64,000 nucleotides of DNA, from contig DUOH01000059.1 in NCBI GenBank assembly GCA_012838955.1, forward strand, positions 1-64,000. The letters run 5' to 3'. The notes beneath the pieces were generated by a model that did not search any database, was not told the origin of the DNA, and saw only the letters and a list, made by a program, of their open reading frames with translations. Within the stretch, counting starts at the first letter, position 1. Every line of letters starts with the position of its first letter. This DNA is from Bacillota bacterium. Its GTDB lineage: Bacteria > Bacillota > UBA4882 > UBA10575. The position numbers were made by a program, and so were the translations under genes. Shown here in pieces: positions 44,110 to 53,289 of the stretch.

Positions 44110-45372
44110 ATGGGTTTTGCGTCGATTGAGGAGGCCATTGTCGCCATCCAGCGCGGGAAAATGGTAATTGTAGTTGATGATGAGGAGAGAGAGGATGAGG
44201 GCGACTTGGTAATGGCGGCCGAGAAGGTTACCCCGGAGGCCGTGAACTTTATGATTACTCATGGCCGGGGGCTGGTTTGCGTGCCAATGACCGGTCACCG
44301 CCTGGAAGAACTGGGCCTGCCGCAGATGGTCTCCTCCAATACCGAACACTTGGAGACGGCGTTTACTGTTTCCGTGGATGCCAGGTCCGTGGAGACAGGG
44401 ATCTCCGCCTTTGATCGCTGCCAAACGATACAAGCCTTAATCAATCCTCAAACGCGTCCTTGTGATCTGGTCCGTCCGGGGCATATCTTTCCCTTGCGGG
44501 CGCGGGACGGTGGTGTCCTGGTGCGGGCCGGTCATACCGAAGCCGCTGTTGATTTGGCGCGCTTGGCTCAGCTGACACCGGCGGGAGTGATCTGCGAGAT
44601 CATGAATGAGGACGGGAGTATGGCCAGACTTCCCCAGCTACAGGCCTTTGCTGCCGCCCATGGGCTGCCGCTGATTACCATCGCGGATTTGATTAGATAC
44701 AGGATGACCAGAGAAAAGTTGGTAAGAAAAGCGGCTGTGGCCAGATTACCGACTCGTTACGGGATATTCACCATGTGTGCTTATGAAGTGGTGACCGGTA
44801 ACCCGGGACAGCCGGAGGACCCGCGTCCTTTAAATGGCGCGCGTCAGTTGACCGGCTTATGTCATTCAAACGGCGCATGTCATTTAGCTTTGATCTATGG
44901 AGAAATCAACAAAGAGGAAGATGTTTTGGTCCGGGTCCATTCCGAGTGTCTGACCGGAGACGCCCTTGGTTCACTGCGTTGTGACTGCGGAGCACAATTA
45001 TCCGCCGCTATGGAGCGTATAACCCAGGCCGGTAAAGGAGTTCTACTGTACATGCGTCAAGAAGGAAGGGGAATCGGCCTGCTCAACAAGGTGCGGGCTT
45101 ATGCTCTGCAAGATCAGGGTAAAGATACAGTGGAAGCCAATGAATTGTTGGGTTTTTCGGCGGATCTGCGGGATTATGGGATTGGCGCGCAGATTCTCCG
45201 GGATCTGGGTTTGTCCACGATCCGGTTACTAACGAATAATCCCCGGAAGATAGTAGGGCTTTCCGAATATGGCCTTACTGTCTCTGAGCGGGTGCCCCTG
45301 GTCATCGCGGCCAATCAGGAAAACGCCTTTTATCTGGGGACCAAAGCCGCAAAACTCGGTCATCTTTTATAG
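44110..45372 (+). CDS. ribBA: Bifunctional DHBP synthase / GTP cyclohydrolase II
   Basis: 420 residues from ATG 44110 (AAGAGGTGAT upstream). The N-terminal half (about 1-200) makes dihydroxybutanone phosphate: [28 protein letters not shown] and GHTEAAVDL are conserved. The C-terminal half opens [21 protein letters not shown] (zinc cysteines) and [14 protein letters not shown] linker of about 20 extra residues ([14 protein letters not shown]) lies just before the second domain's first strand. Both domains look active. Confidence 0.95.
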   Translation: MGFASIEEAIVAIQRGKMVIVVDDEEREDEGDLVMAAEKVTPEAVNFMITHGRGLVCVPMTGHRLEELGLPQMVSSNTEHLETAFTVSVDARSVETGISAFDRCQTIQALINPQTRPCDLVRPGHIFPLRARDGGVLVRAGHTEAAVDLARLAQLTPAGVICEIMNEDGSMARLPQLQAFAAAHGLPLITIADLIRYRMTREKLVRKAAVARLPTRYGIFTMCAYEVVTGNPGQPEDPRPLNGARQLTGLCHSNGACHLALIYGEINKEEDVLVRVHSECLTGDALGSLRCDCGAQLSAAMERITQAGKGVLLYMRQEGRGIGLLNKVRAYALQDQGKDTVEANELLGFSADLRDYGIGAQILRDLGLSTIRLLTNNPRKIVGLSEYGLTVSERVPLVIAANQENAFYLGTKAAKLGHLL

Positions 45373-45522
45373 GGCTACCAATAATAAATCTGTAAAACCG
45401 ATCAACCCTTTCCGGCAGGAAACGCAGTCGCGCGGCGACGTCTGGATTATTCAGGAGGTGATCTTGTAGGGTGCAAGCTTTGGGAAGAGTGCGATCAGTA
45501 GTTGCTGAAAGGAGGTAAGAAG

Positions 45523-46041
45523 ATGGACCACTCGAGAGGAAGAGTCTATGAAGGGAAGCTGACCGGCGTCGGCCTGACTATTGAGGGCCTCAAAAGTCAG
45601 AGACACAGATTCGCCATAGTTGTCTCCAGGTTTAATGAGTTTATCACTGGAAAACTGCTGGAGGGCGCCATGGATTGTTTGCGGCGGCATGGGGTGGCTG
45701 CGGAGGATGTGGATACAGCCTGGACACCCGGAGCCTTTGAGATCCCCTTGATCGCGCAGAAGTTGGCCGCTTCCAGGAAGTATGCAGCTGTGATCTGTCT
45801 GGGCGCGGTAATCCGCGGGGCGACCAGTCATTTTGAATATGTCGCCGCCGAAGTGGCCAAGGGAATCGCCCACGTTTCTTTGGAGACGGGGATTCCTGTT
45901 ATTTTCGGGGTCTTGACTACGGATACTATTGAACAAGCTATTGAACGGGCGGGAACCAAGGGCGGAAACAAAGGTTTTGACGCGACTTTAACCGCTTTGG
46001 AAATGGCCAATCTTTGTGCGGAGATTGAGGAGATTGGGTGA
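45523..46041 (+). CDS. ribH: 6,7-dimethyl-8-ribityllumazine synthase RibH
   Basis: 172 residues from ATG 45523 (GAAAGGAGGTAAGAAG upstream). Marks: [48 protein letters not shown] with the catalytic histidine, and [19 protein letters not shown]. It condenses the pyrimidine with dihydroxybutanone phosphate and assembles as icosahedral capsids. An N-terminal extension of about 20 residues precedes the usual start. Last gene of the FMN-controlled operon. Confidence 0.95.
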   Translation: MDHSRGRVYEGKLTGVGLTIEGLKSQRHRFAIVVSRFNEFITGKLLEGAMDCLRRHGVAAEDVDTAWTPGAFEIPLIAQKLAASRKYAAVICLGAVIRGATSHFEYVAAEVAKGIAHVSLETGIPVIFGVLTTDTIEQAIERAGTKGGNKGFDATLTALEMANLCAEIEEIG

Positions 46042-46167
46042 GCAGGGCGCCTCTATAGAAGCTGAAAGTATTCCGCTTGGTAAAAATTAGGGTAGAAATA
46101 ACGATCGAGGACGGACCGGACTGCCTTCCGGACGGTTTCGAAGAGGGCAAACAGGTTCTTGAGGCAA

Positions 46168-46211
46168 GGGAGCGCCGTACGGTGCTGTTAAGCACTGTAC
46201 GGCGCTCCCTC
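46168..46211. terminator. Long hairpin after ribH, possible terminator
   Basis: GGGAGCGCCGTACGGTGCT and AGCACTGTACGGCGCTCCC form a 19-base-pair stem with one G-T pair and a four-base loop. No T-run follows on either strand. It lies between convergent operons. An open frame runs through it (46077-46226) but has poor support. Confidence 0.6.
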
Positions 46212-46330
46212 AATTACCAACTATGAATAGAAGTACTTTCAGGCCGTTATATAACCTTTATTATCGTACTTTTTTGGATGTATTGGATGTGGCTCGGTTC
46301 TATTCGTGAAAATTAGGAGTTCTACTTATA

Positions 46331-47509
46331 TTATTCCAAACGGGAGACAAAAGGTTTGCCTTCGCCCATTACTGCAGCAACGGTCGGCATCCATTTACTG
46401 ATGGGGATCTGCTGCGGACATTTGCTCTCACATAGGCGGCATTGCACACAATTCACCGCCCGGGTGTCAGTCTCACGGCTTTTTTGCACTTCATAGGCGT
46501 ATCTCCACCAGTCGTATTTTCCTCGGGCAGCCTCGGCTTTATTGAACATAATTGCGTCATTGTAGTTTTTGAAGTTCTCCGGGATATCCACCCCTTGTGG
46601 GCAGGGCATACAGTACCGGCATTGGGTACAGGGAATAGCCGTCAGTTCTTGGTATTTAGCGCGCACCCGGTCATAAAGGGCAAGCTCTTCGGGGGATAAG
46701 ATCCCCAGGCCGGAACTGGCGGCTAGGGCCACATTTTCTTTCACCTGTTCCATGGTACTCATTCCACTGAGCACCGTGGAAACCTCCGGTTGATTCCAGA
46801 GCCAATGCAGCCCCCAGCCTGCCGGGGTACGTTTGTTTTTTGCTTGATCCCAAATTTCTTGGATTACCTGGGGCGGTTCAACCAGGTGTCCGCCGAGCAG
46901 AGGTTCCATGATTACAACTGCGATGCCCTTCTGCGCTGCATATTTCAGGCCTTTGACTCCTGCTTGGTTCTGCACATCCATGTAGTTATATTGGATTTGG
47001 CACATCTCCCAGTCGTAGGCGTCGATGATCTCCACAAACTCTTCGTAGGCGCCGTGGAAGGAGAAGCCGAGATGGCGGAAGTATCCGTCAGCCATCGCCT
47101 TTTCCGCCCAGTCCAAAACGGACAGGTTCTGCATCTTCCGCCAAGACTCCCGGTTCAAGGAGTGCAAGAGATAAAAGTCTACGTATTCCATTTGCAAGCG
47201 TTCAAGTTGCAGATGAAGGAATTTGTCCAGATCCGCGTAGTCATTCACTAGCCAAACTGGTAGTTTCGTCGCTACCTTGACCTTTTCTCTATATCCATCC
47301 TGTAAGGCCCGCCCGACAAAACCCTCACTGGTCTCATCGTGGTAAGGGTAAGCAGTATCAACGTAGTTCACACCATGGTCGATAGCGTACCGAAGCATGT
47401 GGGTTGCTTCTTCTTCATTGATCTTTCCTTCCTTCATTGGGAGACGCATGGCGCCGAACCCCAGGGCGGAGACTTTAAAGTCCAACCTGCCGAATTTACG
47501 ATATTGCAT
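46331..47509 (-). CDS. Aldo/keto reductase with 4Fe-4S C-terminal domain
   Basis: 392 residues from the ATG at 47509 (AAAGGAGGTTGTAAC upstream). The barrel (about 1-290) has FGAMRLPMKEG, YVDTAYPYHDETSEGFVG with the catalytic D and Y, VKVATKLP with K, and FYLLHSLNRESW with H. The tail carries CTQCRYCMPCPQGVDI and a second C-x-x-C-x-x-x-C-P cluster near residue 365, a ferredoxin-like module typical of anaerobic relatives. It reduces an unknown carbonyl, probably with electrons passing through the clusters. Confidence 0.92.
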   Translation of the reverse strand: MQYRKFGRLDFKVSALGFGAMRLPMKEGKINEEEATHMLRYAIDHGVNYVDTAYPYHDETSEGFVGRALQDGYREKVKVATKLPVWLVNDYADLDKFLHLQLERLQMEYVDFYLLHSLNRESWRKMQNLSVLDWAEKAMADGYFRHLGFSFHGAYEEFVEIIDAYDWEMCQIQYNYMDVQNQAGVKGLKYAAQKGIAVVIMEPLLGGHLVEPPQVIQEIWDQAKNKRTPAGWGLHWLWNQPEVSTVLSGMSTMEQVKENVALAASSGLGILSPEELALYDRVRAKYQELTAIPCTQCRYCMPCPQGVDIPENFKNYNDAIMFNKAEAARGKYDWWRYAYEVQKSRETDTRAVNCVQCRLCESKCPQQIPISKWMPTVAAVMGEGKPFVSRLE

Positions 47510-47795
47510 GTTACAACCTCCTTTGTTGGTACTGAGCAAAGATGAAACCAGAATTTTCTGCTCCCTCTTTAGCTTAACTCATTCTTAAGATGGGCACAAG
47601 CGCTGAATCCCGTTGTTCAGGAGGTTGTGGGTTTATAAAGAAGGTTGTTTGGAACCGAAAAGTGGTGAAAGAAGCAGCGCGTCCAGGCTTTGGATGGTCG
47701 CCGTCACATCTGAAGTTAGAATGGCGGATATGCGTAGTTTCAAAGGTCAATAACGGTCAGTACGGAGTAGGTAGTTAAATGACCGGGGCCCGCGG

Positions 47796-48173
47796 CTAGC
47801 GGCCCAGATCTCTCCAAGTCTCCTCGAGCGCTCTTAGTTCCGCCAGAGTACCGGCTTTTTCTTTGGCTTCGATGAAACCCGTCATCCGGGCCAGCGTCTG
47901 CTGGAAGTGGTTAATCTCATCTCTTTCCACACTAAATTGCAAGCTGGGAAGGAGTTTTTTCCACTCCGTTTTAAGCTCTTTCAAATAATAGTCGGCAGCC
48001 GACCATTCCTCATTACCAATGCTTACTTGCAGAAGCACAAAATTCTCCGGGATTCGCCTGTTTAATCCGAAAGTCTCTTTGAAAACCGTACCGCTATTCA
48101 TGATTACCATAAAGAGGAGGAGGACTAAAGCGGGAATTACTTTACTGAGCAGGAAGTGCAGAATAATGCTCAC
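47796..48173 (-). CDS. DUF4363 family membrane-anchored protein
   Basis: 125 residues: one N-terminal membrane segment (about 8-26) and an amphipathic helical domain with VSIGNEEWSAADYYLKEL. This fits DUF4363, a small family that commonly follows DUF421 genes in Bacillota. It lies 47 bases downstream of the DUF421 gene on the same strand and probably works with it. Function unknown. Confidence 0.78.
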   Translation of the reverse strand: MSIILHFLLSKVIPALVLLLFMVIMNSGTVFKETFGLNRRIPENFVLLQVSIGNEEWSAADYYLKELKTEWKKLLPSLQFSVERDEINHFQQTLARMTGFIEAKEKAGTLAELRALEETWRDLGR

Positions 48174-48220
48174 CCTTTCTGCTTTGGATAGGCGGGTACT
48201 TTCTTTTTAATCGCCCTCTG

Positions 48221-48949
48221 CTACTTGATGTGTTGATAATCGCTCAGATCGGTCAGGGATTTTAAACGGTCTTTGTACAGGTCGACGTAGAGTTGGCCGT
48301 CTGTATCCAAGGCGGCCAAGAAGACCTCGCCGGGGCTTTTGATCTTCATCGATCTCAGTTGTTTATCCAACCAGGCGCGGTCAAGCTTCATCCGCTCCAG
48401 ATTTTCTTCGATGACGATTCCGTCATAGATCAATTCGGTACTGACTCCTTTATATTCTGTGGAGAGTTGCAGATCAGCCGGGGTGACCGGAGCGAATTGA
48501 CTCTTTTTTAGGACAGAGAGCTTACCGTTGGTTTCCAAGATGGCAAATTCGACGATTCCCAAATCAAAGATGCCGTTATGGCGGAGTTGCAATAACAGCT
48601 CATCCATAGTCAAACGCATCTTCTTCAGGTTATCTTCCATAATATGACCGTTCATAATGAGAATAACCGGCTCTCCGTTTAAGTATTTACTGAGCGCCCG
48701 CGAGCGTAGGGAGAACCATTGTACCAACCAAACAGCGCTTGTCCAAGTAAGTAACCCAACCCAGTGCGGCCAGGCCCTGCTGGATAGATCCGTGGTCAAA
48801 GTCGCGGCGATGGAACCGATACTGATGCCCATAATATAATCGAAGAATGATAATTGACTGACTTGTTGTTTTCCCAGGAAGCGCGCGAAGATATGGAGGG
48901 TGAAGAAGGCGATGATTCCTCGAACAAAAACCACAACTCCTTCGTTCAA
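48221..48949 (-). CDS. DUF421 (YetF-like) membrane protein
   Basis: 242 residues: three membrane segments (about 7-25, 35-55, 60-80) and two cytoplasmic YetF domains. Marks are RFLGKQQVSQLSFFDYIMG, GEPVILIMNGHIMEDNLKKM and the later DGIVIEENLERMKLDRAWL. DUF421 proteins are widespread in spore-formers but their role is unsettled. Forms a pair with the DUF4363 gene. The ATG lies behind GGAGGTGATTCTTTG. Confidence 0.88.
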   Translation of the reverse strand: MNEGVVVFVRGIIAFFTLHIFARFLGKQQVSQLSFFDYIMGISIGSIAATLTTDLSSRAWPHWVGLLTWTSAVWLVQWFSLRSRALSKYLNGEPVILIMNGHIMEDNLKKMRLTMDELLLQLRHNGIFDLGIVEFAILETNGKLSVLKKSQFAPVTPADLQLSTEYKGVSTELIYDGIVIEENLERMKLDRAWLDKQLRSMKIKSPGEVFLAALDTDGQLYVDLYKDRLKSLTDLSDYQHIK

Positions 48950-49142
48950 AGAATCACCTCCAGAAGCCCGGTTTGAAAAGTTCCTGTTCCATGGAGCGGA
49001 AGTAAAACCTGGGTTTAGTGGGATTTTACGGGGTCACTGGGCGGCCCTGCTTTGGTTATTAGTATTTTTGCACCGGCTTTAAATTATGCGGCGGAAGACG
49101 GAAAAACAAGTGAAGATGTCCGGAGATGAGGAGCAGCGCCCA

Positions 49143-49171
49143 TTGACAGGCAGCAGATTCATTATTATGAT
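49143..49171 (+). promoter_or_regulatory. Promoter of the TetR operon
   Basis: TTGACA (49143-49148), 17 bases, TATGAT (49166-49171). The operator begins four bases after the -10 element. Confidence 0.75.
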
Positions 49172-49174
49172 ACT

Positions 49175-49209
49175 ATTAAACAGTGTTCAGACTTTGAATA
49201 ATGTTTAAT
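49175..49209. promoter_or_regulatory. Probable TetR-type operator
   Basis: ATTAAACA (49175) and TGTTTAAT (49202) are exact reverse complements, and GTGTTCA / TTTGAATAA continue an imperfect symmetry inside. It sits between the -10 element and the TetR start codon, the normal place for autorepression. Confidence 0.7.
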
Positions 49210-49225
49210 AAGGTTGGGTGGTTTT

Positions 49226-49843
49226 ATGGGGAGGAAACGACAGTTATTAAGGCAAGAAGAAGTCAAAAGGAAGATTTTGGACGCGGCCCGTAAAATAGTG
49301 GCGAAAGAAGGGTTTCGAGGGCTATCGGTCCGGAAGATCACAAAATCGATGGACTATTCTCCGGGCATCATTTATCACTATTTTAAGAATAAAGAGGCGA
49401 TTGTTGAAGCCCTGGTGAGTGAGGGGTATGGACGGATCCTGGCCACTGTCGCCACTGTATCAAGAGAAGGGAGTTTACCGGAGGCAGAGATCAAGGAGAG
49501 GTTCACTAAATACATCAAAGCCTCCCTGGCCGCTCCGGAAGAGTATAAAGCATTTTTGCTCAATGATAACCCGGCCGTCCTGGAGAAAACATCCCTTTTA
49601 GCCAAAGGCGTCATGGAGCATAGCCGGACTATACAGGCCTTGGGCAAAGGAATTCAAAAAGGGATAGAGATGGGCAGGTTTACTCCTTGTGATCCGGAAC
49701 TGACGGCTCAAGTTTTATGGACTGCAGCCTTTGGGTTGATTATCAAGATTATTATTGAAGGAAATATTCCGCCGGAGCAGATAGACAGGCTGATAAATCG
49801 CCACTTTGAACTGGTTTTTCATGGGTTAACCGCCCGGGAATAA
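49226..49843 (+). CDS. TetR/AcrR-family transcriptional regulator
   Basis: 205 residues from ATG 49226. The N-terminal helix-turn-helix (about 10-55) reads ILDAARKIVAKEGFRGLSV, KITKSMDYSPGIIYHYFKNKEAI split across the usual helices. The C-terminal ligand domain is unremarkable. An inverted repeat just upstream is its likely operator. It probably controls the flavodoxin and phosphotransferase genes that follow. Confidence 0.92.
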   Translation: MGRKRQLLRQEEVKRKILDAARKIVAKEGFRGLSVRKITKSMDYSPGIIYHYFKNKEAIVEALVSEGYGRILATVATVSREGSLPEAEIKERFTKYIKASLAAPEEYKAFLLNDNPAVLEKTSLLAKGVMEHSRTIQALGKGIQKGIEMGRFTPCDPELTAQVLWTAAFGLIIKIIIEGNIPPEQIDRLINRHFELVFHGLTARE

Positions 49844-49940
49844 TCAATAGTCAATGGTTGCCAACGATGTACGATAAAAACAAGACAAATGGCGGGAATG
49901 GGCCGGTAAATACCTTATATAATATTTTGGAGGCAAAAGA

Positions 49941-50504
49941 ATGAAGTATGTTTTGAACGGTATCGGAATGTTGTTTGGTTTGGTTTTTGTCTTTATGCTG
50001 ATCACCGTGGGGGTGGTTTCCGCGGCCAATAAGCCCAAAAGAGAGAACGAACAAATTTTGCCAGGAAAAGGGGATACCCCCAAAAAGGCCATCATCATTT
50101 ACCAGCCGGGCATCACCAAAGTTACAACCAGGATAGCCCAGCAATTGGCGGCCGGGTTGAATGAGGGGGGATATGAAGTAACCTTGAATCATCCGGGAAA
50201 GTATCTTTCCACGGATTTATCCGGGTATGATTTGATTATTTTAGGCTCCCCGACCTATGCCGGACAATTAGCAAAGGCGCTGACCAAATATATGGAACAG
50301 GTTTGTCCGAAATTGGCGAAGGCTCCGGACAAAGCGCCTCGTCTGGTGCTGTTTGCTACCGGTGGCCTCGAGCAGACGGAAGAATTCGACCGGTTGACCC
50401 ACATCCTTTCTGGGTTAAATGTGGTGAGGAAAATAAAGTTTACACCTAAGAAGAATGAGCAGATCGCTTACGATTTGGGTATTGAGTTGGCCAAGAATGA
50501 TTAG
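49941..50504 (+). CDS. Membrane-anchored flavodoxin-like protein
   Basis: 187 residues. An N-terminal membrane segment (about 8-28) is followed by a flavodoxin fold: KAIIIYQPGITKVTTRIAQ at the FMN phosphate loop position, DLIILGSPTYAGQLAKAL at the isoalloxazine loop, and LFATGGLEQ. The phosphate loop lacks the usual T/S-G-N-T form, so FMN binding is likely but not certain. AATATTTTGGAGGCAAAAG precedes the ATG. It lies 97 bases after the TetR gene and overlaps the next gene by eight bases. Confidence 0.8.
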   Translation: MKYVLNGIGMLFGLVFVFMLITVGVVSAANKPKRENEQILPGKGDTPKKAIIIYQPGITKVTTRIAQQLAAGLNEGGYEVTLNHPGKYLSTDLSGYDLIILGSPTYAGQLAKALTKYMEQVCPKLAKAPDKAPRLVLFATGGLEQTEEFDRLTHILSGLNVVRKIKFTPKKNEQIAYDLGIELAKND

Positions 50505-51081
50505 TATTTCCACAACTCCGAAGAGGTCCGCGTGGAGAAGAGTTCCGAACATAATTACACTTTCCCGGGTAATCTTTACTTGTATAGTAAATTACTATAT
50601 TTTGACTCGTTTTGGCCGGGTGATGGTTCCCTTTTTGCTTTTTGTGTTGATTTTCTGCACTGATTATCTGGATGGGAAAATCGCTAGAAGATATGGGGCG
50701 GCTTCGCCCGGCGGTGCCGTCTTTGATCTGGTGGCCGATCTCTTCTTTATATTCCTATCTTATCTGGTATTACAGGTTTTCAAGGTTATTCCCTTCTGGT
50801 TTGTCTGTGTTGTTTGCGGTAAATTCGCAGAGTTTATCCTTACTTCCTTTTTTCTAAAGAAGTCTGGGACTAGTAGGGGTAACCAAGTATTTGTCTTTGA
50901 TTTTCTTGGCAGGTCTGTGGCGGCCATCTTTTATTCGTTTCCTATGTTGTCATATATCTCCTACCAATCATCACCAGCTGTCTACACCTTTTGCGTCAAT
51001 ACACTGGCTTATATCACCCTCTTTTTTGCGTTGCTTTCTTCTGCCCACCGGATTGGGAAATGTTTCCAAAAACGATGGTAG
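50497..51081 (+). CDS. CDP-alcohol phosphatidyltransferase family protein
   Basis: 194 residues from ATG 50497, which overlaps the flavodoxin stop (ATGATTAG). The family motif D-x2-D-G-x2-A-R-x8-G-x3-D-x3-D is met by DYLDGKIARR and then GGAVFDLVADL. About five membrane segments. It would join a CDP-activated lipid to an alcohol such as glycerol phosphate or inositol; the alcohol is not predictable. The coupling to a TetR-controlled flavodoxin is unusual. Confidence 0.85.
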   Translation: MISISTTPKRSAWRRVPNIITLSRVIFTCIVNYYILTRFGRVMVPFLLFVLIFCTDYLDGKIARRYGAASPGGAVFDLVADLFFIFLSYLVLQVFKVIPFWFVCVVCGKFAEFILTSFFLKKSGTSRGNQVFVFDFLGRSVAAIFYSFPMLSYISYQSSPAVYTFCVNTLAYITLFFALLSSAHRIGKCFQKRW

Positions 51082-51222
51082 GTATATGAAACAGGTAGGA
51101 GAATGGCAAAATTGTGAAGTGGTAAGATTTCATTTACGTAATCGATTTTCGTACCAACACAGCTGGACTTCGTTAACTGCGTTGCTCGGTGTCTTTTAAA
51201 ACAATCCCCGTGAGGGCTGATG
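51082..51222. other. Short gap before a small transcription unit
   Basis: No ORF or hairpin with support. The next 190 bases hold a promoter, a 43-codon ORF and a terminator. Confidence 0.4.
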
Positions 51223-51251
51223 TTGACTAGTTTTGGTGGATTGGGTATAAT
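51223..51251 (+). promoter_or_regulatory. Sigma-A type promoter with consensus -10
   Basis: TTGACT (51223-51228), 17 bases, TATAAT (51246-51251), the closest match to consensus among the promoters noted in this window. Confidence 0.75.
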
Positions 51252-51279
51252 AAATTTAAGCTGATCAAGGGAGATGAGA

Positions 51280-51411
51280 GTGGATCAAATGGAGGATAGC
51301 GACAGTAGCGACGGAGATAGAAGCGCGTTAGTTCGAAAACAGACAAGCTGGTCTATTTATTTGACATATAAAGTAAAGCATAACCTTTATTTCGTCATGT
51401 ACGGAATGTAG
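51280..51411 (+). CDS. Small ORF, 43 codons, unknown
   Basis: GTG 51280 lies six bases after AAGGGAG (an ATG at 51274 is in frame but too close to that site). The peptide begins MDQMEDSDSSDGD, acidic, then becomes basic and aromatic, ending LYFVMYGM. A consensus promoter lies 29 bases upstream and a terminator overlaps its 3' end. It could be a real small protein, or the unit may be a short regulatory RNA whose frame is accidental. Confidence 0.4.
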   Translation: MDQMEDSDSSDGDRSALVRKQTSWSIYLTYKVKHNLYFVMYGM

Positions 51412-51430
51412 GTTATGCTTTTCTTTTTTA
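51375..51430 (+). terminator. Terminator ending the small transcription unit
   Basis: AAAGCATAACCT and AGGTTATGCTTTT form a 12-base-pair stem with a 23-base loop, followed by CTTTTTTAT. Confidence 0.8.
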
Positions 51431-51470
51431 TCAGAATTTATGAACCAGAATCCATTGAGGAGGAATTGCT

Positions 51471-52805
51471 GTGGAAACCCCCTTATTTTGGCAGATGGTT
51501 GTACAGATTACTTTGATTGCCTTAAATGCGGTGTTTGCTTGCGCTGAAATTGCCGTTATTTCAGTGAATGATAATAAAATTGCCAAACTGGCCGAGCAAG
51601 GAAATAAGCAAGCGGTGAGGCTGGCCAGGCTCACCAGTCAGCCCGCGAGATTCTTGGCCACAATTCAGGTGGCCATCACTTTTGCGGGATTTCTCGGTAG
51701 CGCTTTTGCGGCTGATCGCTTTTCGGATTTGTTGGTTGATTTCTTTGTTGGTCTCGGATTGAGAGCTCCCGGAGAAACCCTAGATACCATCTCTGTTGTA
51801 CTAATAACCATTATATTAGCCTATTTTACTCTGGTCTTTGGAGAGTTGGTGCCGAAACGGGTGGCTATGAAGAATGCGGAGTCTATAGCCTTGGGTTTGT
51901 CGATGGTAGTCTCCTTTATTGCCAAGTTATTTGCCCCGGTTGTCTGGCTTTTAACTAAATCTACCAATCTGATCCTCTGGATGCTGAAGATTGATCCCCA
52001 CGTTGACCTTTACGAGGTGAGCGAAGAAGAAATTCGCATCATGGTTGATGTCGGTAGTGAAAAGGGAGTAATTGACCACGAAAAAAAGATGATTATTGAA
52101 AACGTCTTCGAATTCGATGATATCACTGTCGGTGAGTTTTGCACCCACCGGACGGAAGTTGCTTTGTTGTGGTTGGACGAAAGTGTGGAAGAATGGGATA
52201 AAACCATTCATACTACTCGCCATATGTTCTATCCGGTCTGCGATAAAACCGTGGATAATGTGGTCGGTGTATTAAATACTAAAGATTACTTTCGTTTGGA
52301 AGACAAGACTTTCGATAATATTATGAAGACTGCGGTGAAGCCCGCTTACTTCGTGCCAGAGAATGTCCGGGCCGATCTTTTGTTTCGCCGGATGAAGCAG
52401 ACCAGGAACCACTTTGCTATTGTCTTGGATGAATATGGAGGGATGTATGGGATAGTGACTATGAACGACCTCCTTGAGCAGTTGGTCGGAGACTTGGAAG
52501 ATAATGAAGAGTCGGTTAACAACTCGGAGGAGATTACGCGCCTTGATGACAAAACCTGGGAAATTCCAGGTTGTGCTCTGCTTGATGATGTTGCGAAGCA
52601 ACTTGACGTCTCACTACCGCCCGGTGAATATGATACTTTTGGCGGGCTAATCTTTGGGTCTCTGGGTTTCATCCCTGATGATGGCAGTGAGTTTGAAATT
52701 GATATAGAAAACCTTCATATAAAGGTGGTTGAGATTAAGGATCATCGCATCCAAAAAGCCCTTGTTACCCTGAACCCTCCTGATGCAGTGCCAACTTCGC
52801 AGTAA
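51471..52805 (+). CDS. CNNM/HlyC-CorC family membrane transporter
   Basis: 444 residues from GTG 51471 (GAGGAGGAATTGCT upstream). Order: DUF21/CNNM domain with four membrane segments (about 1-190) including FAEIAVISVNDNKI-type and LVFGELVPKRVAMKNAE motifs; two CBS domains (about 205-340) ending FAIVLDEYGGMYGIVTMNDLLE; and a C-terminal CorC_HlyC domain with DKTWEIPGCALLDDV and YDTFGGLIFG. Relatives export magnesium or cobalt; the old name hemolysin is misleading. Monocistronic with a terminator at 52846. Confidence 0.92.
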   Translation: METPLFWQMVVQITLIALNAVFACAEIAVISVNDNKIAKLAEQGNKQAVRLARLTSQPARFLATIQVAITFAGFLGSAFAADRFSDLLVDFFVGLGLRAPGETLDTISVVLITIILAYFTLVFGELVPKRVAMKNAESIALGLSMVVSFIAKLFAPVVWLLTKSTNLILWMLKIDPHVDLYEVSEEEIRIMVDVGSEKGVIDHEKKMIIENVFEFDDITVGEFCTHRTEVALLWLDESVEEWDKTIHTTRHMFYPVCDKTVDNVVGVLNTKDYFRLEDKTFDNIMKTAVKPAYFVPENVRADLLFRRMKQTRNHFAIVLDEYGGMYGIVTMNDLLEQLVGDLEDNEESVNNSEEITRLDDKTWEIPGCALLDDVAKQLDVSLPPGEYDTFGGLIFGSLGFIPDDGSEFEIDIENLHIKVVEIKDHRIQKALVTLNPPDAVPTSQ

Positions 52806-52845
52806 GGTAAAGGAGGACACATCTCATAGTGGTCGACTGAACGAT

Positions 52846-52877
52846 AGACCCGGCAGAAAGTCACGGGTCTTTTTTTT
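52846..52877 (+). terminator. Terminator after the CNNM-type gene
   Basis: AGACCCG and CGGGTCT-type arms (AGACCC / GGGTCT) followed by eight T. Confidence 0.85.
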
Positions 52878-52879
52878 GA

Positions 52880-53030
52880 GCAGACAGAGGGAGAGGGGCC
52901 TGTCCAGACAAACCCCTGTCCTCTTGTTGGACTATCCTCTTCTCCAAATCCCTGTGTCTGTGGTATCTGTGTCAGACAGGTCCCTGTCCCTCTGTCCGGG
53001 CTGTCAGTTCCCCTTCTGCCTGGACGTTTG
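52880..53030. repeat. Dispersed GACAGGGACCTGTC-type repeat patch C
   Basis: Contains GGGGCCTGTCC, CCCCTGTCCTC, and CAGACAGGTCCCTGTCCC, with TGTCTGTG/TCTGTGTC spacers. Same family as patches A, B and D. Confidence 0.65.
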
Positions 53031-53289
53031 TTAAATAGTTGACTTTTTCCGGAGACATTGGAAGAAGTAATTGTTAAGAAAATGTTTCAAAAAAGCAGGC
53101 TCTATATTATACTGTTTATACAACTGACTATTGATTAAGGTTCCACAAATAATTGGCATCGTCAAATAATGACGGTTTTAACTATACATCTGCGCACTAT
53201 GCGCATGAAAAAATAGGGTTGGCGATGGAACGGACGATGGGCGCCGGGTGGGCGAGGATTTAGCGAGAAAGATAATAAGGGATGGTAAC
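53031..53289. other. Leader region of the PTS operon
   Basis: No ORF with support other than the 5' extension of the regulator. A small dyad CGTCA-AATAA-TGACG lies at 53160-53174. A ribonucleic antiterminator structure could lie here but I could not identify one. Confidence 0.4.

Noticed and set aside
46077-46226. 49-codon frame after ribH
   Set aside because: It runs through a 19-base-pair hairpin, so the sequence is better explained by RNA or DNA structure; TTG start without a good ribosome site.
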